Under the pieces are notes generated by a model. It was not told where the DNA came from and searched no databases. It was given only the letters and a program-made list of their open reading frames with translations. A program made the position numbers and the translations under genes. From Sporosarcina sp. ANT_H38 (GTDB taxonomy: Bacteria > Bacillota > Bacilli > Bacillales_A > Planococcaceae): a stretch of 64,000 bases of DNA. Shown piece by piece: positions 43,948-52,939 of this stretch. The stretch covers positions 2,294,001 through 2,358,000 of the forward strand of contig NZ_VOBC01000001.1 in the NCBI RefSeq assembly GCF_008369195.1, in the 5' to 3' direction. The number at the start of each line of letters is the position of its first letter. The first letter of the stretch is position 1.

Positions 43948-44880
43948 TTATTTTCCCCACTTAATGCATAATGCACCCCAAGTGAGACCTCCACCAAATC
44001 CAACCATGACAATAACGTCATCATCTTTCACTCTACCTTCAGCTAAATCATCGACAAGTGAAATTGGTATAGAAGCGGCAGATGTATTGCCGTATTTATG
44101 GATTGTCTTCGACATTTTTTCAACTGGTAAACCAAGTCGTTCACGAGATGATTCCATAATTCGTATATTTGCTTGATGCGGAATAAGGAAATCGACGTCT
44201 TCCTTCGTTAGACCCGCTTTTCTGATAACACTTTCTGCGGATTCGCCCATTTGACGGACTGCAAATTTGAATACTTCACGGCCATTCATAACGAGTTTTT
44301 CATCCTGATAAAGGTGTTTTCCACCGCTACCATCTGCACCGAGTTCAAATGACAGGATTCCTCGTCCTTCACTTACTTTTCCTATAATAGCTGCACCCGC
44401 CCCATCTCCGAAAAGAATAGCGGTATTGCGGTCTTCCCAATTAGTAATTTTTGATAATTTCTCAACACCAACAACGAGTACATAATCATATGTGCCCGAT
44501 TCAACAAACTGCTTCGCTGTTACGACGCCATACATGAATCCTGCACAGGCCGCTGAAACGTCCATCGCCGCTGCATTGGTTGCGCCAAGCTGTTGTTGAA
44601 GCATTGTTGACACTGATGGAAATGGTCGATCAGGTGTTACTGTAGCTACAAGAATTAGTCCGATTTCTTCTGGTTTGATTCCTGCGTTGTTGATTGCTTC
44701 TACAGCAGCGTTATATGCCATATGGGACGTATCCGTTGAATCATCTGCGATGCGTCTTTCTTCGATGCCTGTCATTGTGCGAATCCATTCATCCGATGTA
44801 TCCAAACGCTTTTCAAGATCGGCGTTCGTCAAAACATGTGATGGTACGTATTTACCCATGCCGATAAATCCAGCAATCAT
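43948..44880 (-). CDS. fabH: 3-oxoacyl-ACP synthase III (FabH)
   Basis: A 310-residue initiating condensing enzyme that joins acyl-CoA to malonyl-ACP. Cys in [12 protein letters not shown], His in [13 protein letters not shown] and Asn in [10 protein letters not shown] form the active site. GGAGGAATGC precedes the ATG. The FapR-like operator lies 31 bp upstream. Confidence 0.97.
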   Translation of the reverse strand: MIAGFIGMGKYVPSHVLTNADLEKRLDTSDEWIRTMTGIEERRIADDSTDTSHMAYNAAVEAINNAGIKPEEIGLILVATVTPDRPFPSVSTMLQQQLGATNAAAMDVSAACAGFMYGVVTAKQFVESGTYDYVLVVGVEKLSKITNWEDRNTAILFGDGAGAAIIGKVSEGRGILSFELGADGSGGKHLYQDEKLVMNGREVFKFAVRQMGESAESVIRKAGLTKEDVDFLIPHQANIRIMESSRERLGLPVEKMSKTIHKYGNTSAASIPISLVDDLAEGRVKDDDVIVMVGFGGGLTWGALCIKWGK

Positions 44881-44910
44881 TCCGCATTCCTCCGTTATTT
44901 ATCATCTATT

Positions 44911-44929
44911 ATTAGTACCTGCTCTTAAT
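44911..44929. promoter_or_regulatory. FapR-like operator upstream of fabH
   Basis: ATTAGTACCTGCTCTTAAT is an almost exact copy of the FapR binding pattern (TTAGTACCTGnTCTTAAT). FapR senses malonyl-CoA and represses fab genes in Bacillus, including fabHA-fabF. The site overlaps the likely -10 region. Confidence 0.75.
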
Positions 44930-45067
44930 CATAAAAGAAACGAGCCCATTTTTCAACCTGCTGACACTTTTCCGCCAAATAAAGTTCGATTTACATGGAA
45001 ATTAGTTTCTCCAATCTATCCTCTGTGATATGATAAAATATGAAATAGTAAGGTAGAGGTGAATTCA

Positions 45068-45250
45068 ATGAAATACGTAATGACATTTTTCTGGTCTTTC
45101 TGTTTAATTACAATGTTGAACTATGTTTCTGGAGCAATCGCTAACGTGAGTTTCGAAATCATGCCTGGCGTTATCGTTTCGGCTTTCGTTGCCGTAATCA
45201 TCTTCATCTTGGGCGAGTCTTTCCCAGAGGGCGAAATTGCAGATCATTAA
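45068..45250 (+). CDS. DUF2929 membrane protein (60 aa)
   Basis: A small protein with two hydrophobic helices (MKYVMTFFWSFCLITMLNYV and VIVSAFVAVIIFILGESF), matching the DUF2929 family found next to fabH in Bacillales. The ATG at 45068 follows AGAGGTGA. Its function is unknown; divergent from fabH and followed by a perfect terminator. Confidence 0.75.
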   Translation: MKYVMTFFWSFCLITMLNYVSGAIANVSFEIMPGVIVSAFVAVIIFILGESFPEGEIADH

Positions 45251-45254
45251 TCAA

Positions 45255-45288
45255 CAAAAAACCATCTCCCTCGCTGGAGATGGTTTTT
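45255..45288 (+). terminator. Terminator of the DUF2929 gene
   Basis: AAAACCATCTCC / GGAGATGGTTTT perfect stem with a T run. Confidence 0.9.
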
Positions 45289-45308
45289 ATATTGAATATG
45301 TTATAGAA

Positions 45309-45343
45309 AAAGCCGCACGAAGTTCAAACTTCGTGCGGCTTTT
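45309..45343 (-). terminator. Terminator of clpB
   Basis: AAGCCGCACGAAGTT / AACTTCGTGCGGCTT perfect stem with T5 tail on the minus strand. Confidence 0.9.
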
Positions 45344-45348
45344 CCCTT

Positions 45349-47490
45349 TTAATTTGTATGGATAACTAATTTTCCATCTTCCATAGCTAGAACAAGTTTA
45401 TCATTTGGCTTACGTTCACCTTTAATGATTTCTTTTGCAACCATTGTTTCAACATGGCGTTGGATAAAGCGTTTCAATGGACGCGCGCCGAAATCAGCAT
45501 CTGTTCCTTCATTAACAATCCAATCGAGCATATCTTCACTATACTCCATTACAATTTCTTGTCCGCGTAATCGTTTGACAAGATCTTCAATCATTTTCCG
45601 AGCAATCTTACGGAATGAATTACCAGTAAGTGAATGGAAAATAATGATGTCATCCATCCGGTTTAATAGCTCTGGTTTGAAATGGTTTTTTAATTCAGCC
45701 ATGACAAGATCTTCTGCTGCATGATTTTCTGTATCATCGAGTCCATGAAGTAAGTACGCCGAGCCGATATTCGAGGTCATGATGACGACAGTATTGGTAA
45801 AGTTAACAAGTCTACCTTGGCTATCTGTGATTCGGCCGTCATCTAATATTTGCAATAAGATATTTGCGACGTCCGGATGTGCTTTCTCGATTTCATCTAA
45901 CAGAACAACTGAATATGGATTTCGTCGTACCGCTTCCGTCAATTGGCCGCCTTCTTCGTAACCGATATATCCCGGAGGTGCACCGACAAGTCGCGATACA
46001 CTATGCTTCTCCATATATTCCGACATGTCAATGCGGATGAAATGATCTTCCGAATCAAACAATGTCGCAGCGAGCGTTTTAGCCAGCTCAGTCTTCCCAA
46101 CACCAGTCGGTCCCAAAAATAGGAATGAGCCGATTGGTTTGTCTGGGTCTTTAATGCCCGCACGTGCGCGCCATACAGCTTCCGTTACAAGTTGTACAGC
46201 GTCGTCCTGCCCGATTACACGCTCTTCAAGCGTTTCACGCAGACGAAGCAATTTTTCGCGTTCGCCTTCAACAAGTTTCGTCACCGGTATACCAGTCCAA
46301 CGCGCAATAATCATTGCTATTTCTTCTTCCGTCACTTCTTCACGGAGCAGTCGATTTTCCTGTCCCTCTACAAGTGCGGCCTCAAGTTCGTGCAACTCTT
46401 CCTCAAGTTTCGGGATTTTTCCATAAGTAAGTTCTGCAGCTTTGTTCAAATCAAAACGATTTTCAGCTTCTTCAAGTTCACGTCGGAAACGATCTAGCTT
46501 TTCACGCTTATCCTGAATTCCACTCAATGTTTCTTTTTCAGAATCCCATTGCTCCCGCATGCCGGCAGATGATTCTTTCAGCTCAGTCAGTTCATTACGA
46601 AGTACTTCAAGACGATTTTTACTGACTGCGTCTTTTTCCTTGCGTAAGGCCTGTTCTTCTATTTCAAGCTGCATAATTCTACGTGTCACAGCATCCAATT
46701 CGGATGGCATTGAGTCAATTTCCGTCCGAATCATTGCACTTGCTTCATCTATTAAGTCGATTGCTTTATCCGGCAAGAAACGCTCTGTCAAATAGCGGTC
46801 GGATAATGTTGCGGCTGCAACAATTGCACGGTCGTGAATGCGCACACCATGATGAAGTTCATAACGTTCTTTCAGTCCTCGTAAAATCGATACAGTATCT
46901 TCAACGGAAGGTTCACGTACGAGCACCTGTTGGAAACGACGTTCAAGCGCTGCATCCTTTTCGATATACATACGGTATTCATCTAGCGTTGTTGCTCCGA
47001 TACAGTACAATTCACCGCGTGCAAGCATCGGTTTCAGCATGTTGCCAGCATCCATCGCGCCCTCTGTTTTCCCTGCTCCGACAATCGTGTGAATTTCGTC
47101 GATGAAAAGAATGATCTCCCCGGCACTATCTTTCACTTGTTTCAGTACGCCTTTCAAGCGCTCTTCAAATTCACCGCGATATTTTGCCCCCGCGATAAGT
47201 GAACTCATATCAAGTTCGAAAATTTGTCGATCTTTCAATCCTTCCGGCACGTCGCCTTTCACAATTCGTTGCGCAAGTCCCTCTACGATGGCCGTTTTCC
47301 CTACCCCTGGTTCCCCAATAAGTACAGGATTATTCTTTGTCTTTCTCGATAAAATCCGGATAACGTTCCGAATTTCCTCATCACGTCCGATAACCGGATC
47401 CATTTTACCTTTTTTAACTTCTTCAACGAGATTCCGTCCAAATTGTTCAAGAGGTGTACGCTGATCTTCTTGTTGTCCATCCATTCGCAT
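45349..47490 (-). CDS. clpB: ClpB-type disaggregase lacking the N-terminal domain
   Basis: A 713-residue Hsp100 ATPase. It begins directly at [20 protein letters not shown], i.e. at AAA-1; the ~145-residue double Clp-N domain of full-length ClpB (~865) is absent. AAA-1 Walker [12 protein letters not shown], then a ~125-residue coiled-coil M domain (long EE/LR heptads) that marks ClpB and not ClpC/ClpE, then AAA-2 Walker [15 protein letters not shown]. No ClpP-binding tripeptide loop is seen. It would work with DnaK to dissolve aggregates. The start ATG at 47490 has AAAGGTGG upstream; a promoter and CtsR box lie right behind it, so the gene is naturally short, not truncated at random. Confidence 0.93.
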   Translation of the reverse strand: MRMDGQQEDQRTPLEQFGRNLVEEVKKGKMDPVIGRDEEIRNVIRILSRKTKNNPVLIGEPGVGKTAIVEGLAQRIVKGDVPEGLKDRQIFELDMSSLIAGAKYRGEFEERLKGVLKQVKDSAGEIILFIDEIHTIVGAGKTEGAMDAGNMLKPMLARGELYCIGATTLDEYRMYIEKDAALERRFQQVLVREPSVEDTVSILRGLKERYELHHGVRIHDRAIVAAATLSDRYLTERFLPDKAIDLIDEASAMIRTEIDSMPSELDAVTRRIMQLEIEEQALRKEKDAVSKNRLEVLRNELTELKESSAGMREQWDSEKETLSGIQDKREKLDRFRRELEEAENRFDLNKAAELTYGKIPKLEEELHELEAALVEGQENRLLREEVTEEEIAMIIARWTGIPVTKLVEGEREKLLRLRETLEERVIGQDDAVQLVTEAVWRARAGIKDPDKPIGSFLFLGPTGVGKTELAKTLAATLFDSEDHFIRIDMSEYMEKHSVSRLVGAPPGYIGYEEGGQLTEAVRRNPYSVVLLDEIEKAHPDVANILLQILDDGRITDSQGRLVNFTNTVVIMTSNIGSAYLLHGLDDTENHAAEDLVMAELKNHFKPELLNRMDDIIIFHSLTGNSFRKIARKMIEDLVKRLRGQEIVMEYSEDMLDWIVNEGTDADFGARPLKRFIQRHVETMVAKEIIKGERKPNDKLVLAMEDGKLVIHTN

Positions 47491-47517
47491 ATACATCCAC
47501 CTTTCTATATGTCACTG

Positions 47518-47540
47518 TTTGACTTTGACTATCTTTGATT
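47518..47540 (-). promoter_or_regulatory. CtsR box of clpB
   Basis: On the coding strand AATCAAA-GAT-AGTCAAA (47540-47524) fits the CtsR heptad repeat RGTCAAAnAnRGTCAAA with one mismatch, followed by a further GTCAAA (47523-47518). It lies right after the -10, as in class III heat-shock genes. Confidence 0.8.
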
Positions 47541-47546
47541 AACTAA

Positions 47547-47575
47547 ATTATAGGATTGATTTGATAGAATGTAAA
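47547..47575 (-). promoter_or_regulatory. Sigma-A promoter of clpB
   Basis: TTTACA (47575-47570), 17-bp spacer, TATAAT (47552-47547), immediately upstream of the CtsR box. Confidence 0.8.
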
Positions 47576-47601
47576 GCGATTCGCACTGCGATTAACAGTT
47601 A

Positions 47602-47625
47602 GAAAAAACCTCCAAAAGGGAGGCT
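47602..47625 (-). terminator. Terminator of the rraA-like gene
   Basis: AGCCTCC / GGAGGTT stem with T6 on the minus strand. Confidence 0.75.
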
Positions 47626-47630
47626 CCTCA

Positions 47631-48113
47631 TTAACTGAACAGATTACGGGCAGAAACTACAACGCCGTCTTCATCCGCGTATACATAGTAATTGGAAATC
47701 CACTCTACGTCTCCGAAATTCAGTTTACTATCCTGTTCCCCTTTTCCTTCTTTTGTACTCTTTATTGGATTACTGCCAAGTGCCAGAACACCGATGTTTA
47801 GTTCAATCAATTCTGCCGTATCGCGGACACATCCGTAGATGATAACCCCAGCAAGCTTACGGGTTTCCGCGATGGCACCTAAATTGCCGCCCATGAGCGC
47901 ACACCTTTTTGAGCCGCCACCATCGACAACAAGAACACTGCCTTCTGGGATGCTTTGCAACGCATCTTTCACAAGTACGTTATCCTCAAATACTTTCACA
48001 GTAACAATTGGACCCGAGAATCTTTTGTTTTTTCCATACGATTTAAATTCTGTTGAACATACTTGTAATTCATTTGAAAAATCATCGCATACATCGGCAG
48101 TTTTTATCGACAT
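47631..48113 (-). CDS. RraA family protein (HMG aldolase / RraA fold)
   Basis: A 160-residue RraA-like protein. Family features: [20 protein letters not shown] near the start, [17 protein letters not shown] and [14 protein letters not shown], with the Arg-Asp pair that binds metal and keto acid in aldolase members. E. coli RraA inhibits RNase E, but Bacillales RraA-like proteins are usually annotated as 4-hydroxy-4-methyl-2-oxoglutarate aldolase or regulators; which one applies is not clear. The ATG at 48113 follows GGGGAGTG. Confidence 0.85.
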   Translation of the reverse strand: MSIKTADVCDDFSNELQVCSTEFKSYGKNKRFSGPIVTVKVFEDNVLVKDALQSIPEGSVLVVDGGGSKRCALMGGNLGAIAETRKLAGVIIYGCVRDTAELIELNIGVLALGSNPIKSTKEGKGEQDSKLNFGDVEWISNYYVYADEDGVVVSARNLFS

Positions 48114-48279
48114 GTGAATGCACTCCCCTTTTTTGAAATTCTTTCTCCTATCTATACCATTCGACATTATTTCGGTATTCCTTTTTCAGCTTAAAATAAT
48201 GTGGAATTATGAACTCGGGCAAGAATGGTCTGGAGTGGAGATTTACCAGCGATTTTTTGGCTTTACCCGCGAAATCCAC

Positions 48280-48317
48280 AAAAAAAGCCGCACAACTTAT
48301 CTCTAAGTCGCGCGGCC
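48280..48317 (-). terminator. Terminator of yitW
   Basis: GCCGCGCGACTTA / TAAGTTGTGCGGC stem with T7 on the minus strand. Confidence 0.85.
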
Positions 48318-48330
48318 TTACTATATTTTA

Positions 48331-48639
48331 TTATCTAACGCCCAGCGCAATTTTTGCATACCGAGACATATTATCTCTTGACCATGGTGGACTCCATACG
48401 ATGTTTACATCTACATTTTTCACTTCTGGAAGTTCCATCAGTTCTTGTGTAACGTTCGCAACAATTTGCGGCCCCATTGGACAGCCCATTGATGTTAGTG
48501 TCATTGTTACTTTTGACGTGCCTTCTTCGTCAAGCTCGACGTCGTGCACGAGACCTAAGTTTACAATATCAACTCCAAGTTCCGGGTCGATAACGTTTTC
48601 GAGTGCACCCATCATGCTATCTTTCATATCCTGGCTCAT
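48331..48639 (-). CDS. yitW: Metal-sulfur cluster assembly factor (MIP18/DUF59, YitW)
   Basis: A 102-residue DUF59 protein of the MIP18/SufT-like group, thought to help Fe-S cluster assembly. The signature VIDPELGVDIVNLGLV and the conserved Cys in TSMGCPMGPQI are both present. ATG 48645 and 48639 are both in frame; AAAGAGGG favours the second. Next to yitV as in B. subtilis. Confidence 0.9.
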   Translation of the reverse strand: MSQDMKDSMMGALENVIDPELGVDIVNLGLVHDVELDEEGTSKVTMTLTSMGCPMGPQIVANVTQELMELPEVKNVDVNIVWSPPWSRDNMSRYAKIALGVR

Positions 48640-48693
48640 CTTCATCCCTCTTTCCGTATGGTTATTATCTTTATCATAACAGAGTATGCTCCC

Positions 48694-49461
48694 TCATTTC
48701 AAATGCACAGCAAGCCAGTCAGCCGCTTTAAGCATTCCCGACCTTGAAACAGCATGCCCCGCAGTACCATCCGAAATGAATTCAATTCGATCTGGCACAG
48801 CTGCATAATCCTTTTTAACCGCTTCAATGAAGTTGCGCGTTGGTTCATACGGTACGACCGAATCTTTCTTACCATGCCAAAAGTACACTGGTCTGTTGTT
48901 CAGCGCCGCTGGATGTTTCGTTAAATCGAATGTAGATAGTGTCGCAAATAACGTCTTCTTTTCTTCCTCCGTAACAGGTAGTGTAAATCCGTTGCGTTCG
49001 AACTCAGACATTTGTGCTTTTGCAAGTTGAACAAAGCCTGGTGCTCCCATCATAACTGACGCGGCGTCAATCCACTCATATACCGTCAGGCAACCGAGCG
49101 TCGTAATGCCACCCATTGATGTGCCTCCCAAACCAATTTCCCCTGTCGAATGAAGTCCGCGCTGCATCAGTTCTTGGCGAATGAAACCCACTTCCTCAAT
49201 TGACGTCAAAACGACTTCCCAAAATCGCAGACTCATTTGGACTTCATCTAAGTTTTCATCACGTGCACCGTGCAGATGCGCATCAGGTAAGAGAACTCGG
49301 ATGCCCTTCTTCGCCATATTATAGGCATAATGCAAATTATGTTCTTTGGCACTCATAAATCCATGAATAAAAATGACGACCGGAACTTGTTTGTCTTTCA
49401 ATTCATCTTCAACTATATGCAATAAGGGGATATCGCCCCATAACTCTTCAGTTACATTCAT
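48694..49461 (-). CDS. yitV: Alpha/beta hydrolase, prolyl-oligopeptidase-like (YitV)
   Basis: A 255-residue cytosolic esterase-like hydrolase. HGFMSAKEHNLHYAYNMA (oxyanion region), nucleophile elbow GLGGTSMGGITTLG (Ser), FWHGKKDSVVPYEPTRNF (Asp) and DGTAGHAVSRSGM (His). The natural substrate is unknown. ATG 49461 with AAAGGTGTG upstream. Divergent from the HAD phosphatase gene; yitU/yitV neighbours are conserved. Confidence 0.88.
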   Translation of the reverse strand: MNVTEELWGDIPLLHIVEDELKDKQVPVVIFIHGFMSAKEHNLHYAYNMAKKGIRVLLPDAHLHGARDENLDEVQMSLRFWEVVLTSIEEVGFIRQELMQRGLHSTGEIGLGGTSMGGITTLGCLTVYEWIDAASVMMGAPGFVQLAKAQMSEFERNGFTLPVTEEEKKTLFATLSTFDLTKHPAALNNRPVYFWHGKKDSVVPYEPTRNFIEAVKKDYAAVPDRIEFISDGTAGHAVSRSGMLKAADWLAVHLK

Positions 49462-49598
49462 TGAAATCACACCTTTTCCTTTTCACTTGAGCGTACCAAA
49501 GTTTTTCTAAAAAAACAAAAGGGACGATTTCGCGACGGGATTTTTTGACTTGAATCATATGTTAACGATAGACTACTTACTAGAAGGAGGCGTTTTTT

Positions 49599-50408
49599 TT
49601 GAAGCCACATTTAATCGTCCTCGATCTTGACGGGACATTACTTACAGACGAAAAAGTAATATCAGATAAAACCAAGCTTACACTGAAAAAAGCAGAAGAA
49701 AAAGGTCATCACATTATGATTGCGACCGGAAGACCTTACCGTGCAAGCGAAGTGTATTACCGTCAACTCGGACTTAAGACACCGATTGTTAATTTCAACG
49801 GTGCATTCGTTCACCATCCTGATGATCGCTCTTGGAAAACAATCCACGAAACGATTTCACTCCCCGTTGTGAAGGATGTCATTGATGCCATGCAGCAATT
49901 TACATTCCATAATATTGTTGCTGAAGTGATGGATGATGTATACATGCATCATCACGATGAAAAACTCCTCGATATCTTCGGATTTGGTGATCCTAAAATA
50001 ACGCAAGGAGACATTCGTGAATTTTTACAAGTCGATCCTACAAGTTTACTGATCCATGCAGCTGACGATAAAGTCGATTCAATTCGTCGCCATCTTGGTG
50101 ACGTTCACGCAGAAGTCATTGATCATCGTCAATGGGGAGCACCATGGAAAGTCATTGAAATCGTTCGGCATGGCCTGAATAAGGCTGTCGGTATTTCACA
50201 TGTTTCAAAATGGATGGACATTCCAAAAGAACGGATTATTGCATTTGGCGATGAAGACAATGACCTTGAAATGATTGACTACGTCGGTATCGGAGTTGCA
50301 ATGGGAAATGGAATTGATAGATTGAAATCGATTGCCGATGAAGTGACAGACACGAATAATGAGGATGGCATTGCACGGGTACTCCGTGAAAGGTTACACT
50401 TAAACTAA
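49599..50408 (+). CDS. yitU: Cof-type HAD-IIB phosphatase (YitU)
   Basis: A 269-residue HAD hydrolase of the Cof group. Motif I VLDLDGTLLTDE, motif II MIATGRPYRA, motif IV GDEDNDLEMIDYVG, with a C2B cap between. YitU in B. subtilis can dephosphorylate the riboflavin precursor ARPP; similar activity is plausible. Start TTG 49599 after GAAGGAGG. Confidence 0.9.
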   Translation: MKPHLIVLDLDGTLLTDEKVISDKTKLTLKKAEEKGHHIMIATGRPYRASEVYYRQLGLKTPIVNFNGAFVHHPDDRSWKTIHETISLPVVKDVIDAMQQFTFHNIVAEVMDDVYMHHHDEKLLDIFGFGDPKITQGDIREFLQVDPTSLLIHAADDKVDSIRRHLGDVHAEVIDHRQWGAPWKVIEIVRHGLNKAVGISHVSKWMDIPKERIIAFGDEDNDLEMIDYVGIGVAMGNGIDRLKSIADEVTDTNNEDGIARVLRERLHLN

Positions 50409-50435
50409 CTATAATTATCCAACGGAGGGTTTCAA

Positions 50436-51293
50436 ATGCAAATTTTTGCAGACAGTGCCAGTGATTTACCAAAGTCATTTTTCGAAGACAACGACGTAAC
50501 ACTCTTCCCATTACGCGTCCTCATCGACGACAAAGAGTACGAAGATATATTAACAATTGATTCAAAAGAGGTTTATCAGGCAATCCGGAATGGTAAACAA
50601 CCTAAAACATCACAAGTATCGCCCGAATTGTTCCTTCGAAAGTGGAAAGAACTCGCATCATCAGGTGAAAATGGGATTTACATCGCTTTTTCTTCAGTGT
50701 TATCCGGTACATTCGACACCGCAATCATGACCGGCGACCAAGTGAAAGATACGAATCCAAATATGAACCTTATTATTATCGATTCAAGATGCGCTTCACT
50801 AGGTTATGGGCTTCTTGTAAAAGAAGCTGTTCGGCTACGCGATGCGGGCGAAGACGACGTTCGAATAATTGAGAGGAAAATCCGCTACATGGCAGCACAT
50901 ATGGAGCATCTCTTCACTGTGCAAGACCTCGATTACATGGCACGTGGCGGACGCGTCTCCAAAACCAGTGCATTCATCGGTGGACTGCTTAACATTAAGC
51001 CGCTCCTTCATGTCGAAGGCGGCAAACTTGTTCCTATTGAAAAACACCGTGGACGCAAAAAAGTATTGCGCCGTATGACGGAACTTATGTCAGAGCGCGG
51101 CGACCAACTAGCTGAACAGACAATTGCAATTTGCCATAGCGACGACGAAGGAATAGCACTCGAATTGAAAGCCATAATAGAAGAGCTGTTTCATCCAAAA
51201 AATATCGAAATCAATATGATTGGATCCGTTATCGGTGCACATGTGGGCCCCGGTACAGTAGGCGTCTTTTTCTTGAATAAATTAAATCAGTAA
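50436..51293 (+). CDS. yitS: DegV family fatty-acid-binding protein (YitS)
   Basis: A 285-residue DegV/FakB-like protein that binds a fatty acid, which FakA-type kinases can then phosphorylate. N-terminal FADSASDLPKSFFEDNDV, the lipid-site region FSSVLSGTFDTAIM and GGRVSKTSAFIGGLLNIKP, and C-terminal IGSVIGAHVGPGTVGVFF are diagnostic. RBS GGAGGG. 27 bp after yitU, probably co-transcribed. Confidence 0.93.
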   Translation: MQIFADSASDLPKSFFEDNDVTLFPLRVLIDDKEYEDILTIDSKEVYQAIRNGKQPKTSQVSPELFLRKWKELASSGENGIYIAFSSVLSGTFDTAIMTGDQVKDTNPNMNLIIIDSRCASLGYGLLVKEAVRLRDAGEDDVRIIERKIRYMAAHMEHLFTVQDLDYMARGGRVSKTSAFIGGLLNIKPLLHVEGGKLVPIEKHRGRKKVLRRMTELMSERGDQLAEQTIAICHSDDEGIALELKAIIEELFHPKNIEINMIGSVIGAHVGPGTVGVFFLNKLNQ

Positions 51294-51319
51294 TTTAACT
51301 TCAATCAGCAAATCTTTTT

Positions 51320-51515
51320 GTACTAAAAGCTAAGCGTCCTATTGCAACGGTTGCAGGACCTACATCCTGTAGGTCCGCGGGTGTCACAGATTTTGAAGGG
51401 AGTTAATTGAGCAAGCTCTTGCCTGCGTAATGCAGGTCAGTTGGCGGGGAGGCGTTGAATTTCCTTCCTCCTTATTGTCGCAAGGATGCGACGTTCTTTG
51501 GCTAACTTCATTAGT
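51320..51515 (+). repeat. Structured intergenic repeat, second copy
   Basis: Same organisation as the last unit of the trpS-leader array: GGGGAGGCGTTGAATTTCC and its CCTCC partner (51447-51471), then GTCGC-AAGGAT-GCGAC (51478-51493) and GTTCTTTGGCTAACTTCA. Upstream GGACCTACATCCTGTAGGTCC-type palindrome (51357-51376) and TTGCAACGGTTGCAGGAC. Lies between yitS and the CoA-disulfide-reductase-like gene. Confidence 0.55.
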
Positions 51516-51568
51516 TAATCTGGACGCAAATACGCCGAGGCAAATTTGATTCAAAGGAGGACTCGTTG

Positions 51569-52894
51569 ATGAAAGTAGTAATTGTCGGTGCAATCGCCGG
51601 CGGCTCCACTGTCGCCGCACAAATTAGACGTGCAGTCCCAGATTCTGAAATCACATTATTTGGACGTGATCCGATACTTGGCTACGGTACATGCGGTATG
51701 CCATACGTCATTGGGGGCTTAATTGAAGATAAATGGCAATTAGTCGGCTCGTCTCCCGAAAAGTTTAGCGAGCAACGAGATATTACTGTCAAGTTAAGCC
51801 ATGATGTACTGGCCATTAATCGGGAAAATAAAACGGTTGAAGTACGTAATCTGGAAACAGATCATGTCTTTACAGAAACATATGACAAACTTATTTTATC
51901 GCCCGGTGGAATCGCCCGTACACCTGACTTAAAAGGTCTAGGTGATTTGCCATTATTTACGCTGAAGAACTTTGGAGAAATGGAAGAAATCATCGACTAT
52001 ATTGAACGTGAAAAACCGAAATCTTGCGCTGTTATTGGAGGCGGATTCATCGGGATTGAACTTATCGAGAACTTCATCCACAGAGGATTAAAAACGGCAC
52101 TTATTGATCGCAATGAGCGCGTCATGGAAGTAATGGATCCTGAAATCTCACAAGTGCTCGGCAAGGAAATGAAGGATAATAAGGTAGATTTCTATTTTGA
52201 CGATACCATCGAACGCATTGAAGGCAAGCGATTGATTATGAAAAATGGGTTGAACTTTGAAGTTGACTTTATCGCGGCCAGTATAGGAGTTGATCCTGAT
52301 ACGCAACTTGCGGTAGAAGCCGATTTACATATTGGAACAACTAAAGGGATTGTTGTTAACAGCTATATGCAGACAAATGATCCTGACATTTATGTAATTG
52401 GTGACGCGGCCGAATGCAAAGATTGGTTCACTGGTAAACCGAAAAGCGTGAAACTCGCTTGGCCGGCGCATAGGCAATCATTCATTGTTGCGCGCCATCT
52501 CGCCGGCAATCCCGTCGAAATGAACGGGCTCCTTGGTACGACGATTACGAAATTGTTTGCTCTGACAGCAGCTATGACAGGCCATTCGGCACAAACCTTA
52601 ACAGACGAAGGTATCGAATTTGGCACAGCCGTCTATGAAGGGAAAACGAATGCAGGCTATTATCCCGACCAGGGGCATATTTTACTGCGTGTTCATTATG
52701 ATAAAAAATCCCGGCTCATCCTTGGCGCACAAGCGGTCGGTGACAAAGGAGTCGACAAAAGAATTGACGTCATTGCAACTGCAATCATGGGAAAAATGAC
52801 TGTCGATGACCTTGCCGCCCTTGAACTCGGCTACTCCCCACCTTATTCATCGCCGAAAGACCCTGTTAATATGATTGGTTATAAAGCGCGTTAA
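51569..52894 (+). CDS. CoA-disulfide reductase-like FAD/NAD(P) oxidoreductase
   Basis: A 441-residue flavoprotein of the CoADR/NADH-oxidase/polysulfide-reductase group. FAD site VVIVGAIAGGSTVAAQIRR, single redox Cys42 in GYGTCGMPYVIGG, NAD(P) site VIGGGFIGIELIENF, second FAD motif IYVIGDAAE and C-terminal dimer domain with ELGYSPPYSSPKDPVN. CoADR keeps CoA-SH reduced in low-glutathione Firmicutes; NADH oxidase or polysulfide reductase remain possible. ATG 51569 with AAAGGAGG upstream. Confidence 0.88.
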   Translation: MKVVIVGAIAGGSTVAAQIRRAVPDSEITLFGRDPILGYGTCGMPYVIGGLIEDKWQLVGSSPEKFSEQRDITVKLSHDVLAINRENKTVEVRNLETDHVFTETYDKLILSPGGIARTPDLKGLGDLPLFTLKNFGEMEEIIDYIEREKPKSCAVIGGGFIGIELIENFIHRGLKTALIDRNERVMEVMDPEISQVLGKEMKDNKVDFYFDDTIERIEGKRLIMKNGLNFEVDFIAASIGVDPDTQLAVEADLHIGTTKGIVVNSYMQTNDPDIYVIGDAAECKDWFTGKPKSVKLAWPAHRQSFIVARHLAGNPVEMNGLLGTTITKLFALTAAMTGHSAQTLTDEGIEFGTAVYEGKTNAGYYPDQGHILLRVHYDKKSRLILGAQAVGDKGVDKRIDVIATAIMGKMTVDDLAALELGYSPPYSSPKDPVNMIGYKAR

Positions 52895-52935
52895 AAAAAC
52901 ACCAGATCGGCAACTTCGCCGATGCTGGTGTTTTC
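52893..52935. terminator. Bidirectional terminator between CoADR-like and amylase-like genes
   Basis: AAAACACCAG-ATCGGC / GCCGAT-GCTGGTGTTTT with A7 and T4 flanks. Confidence 0.85.
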
Positions 52936-52939
52936 TGCT

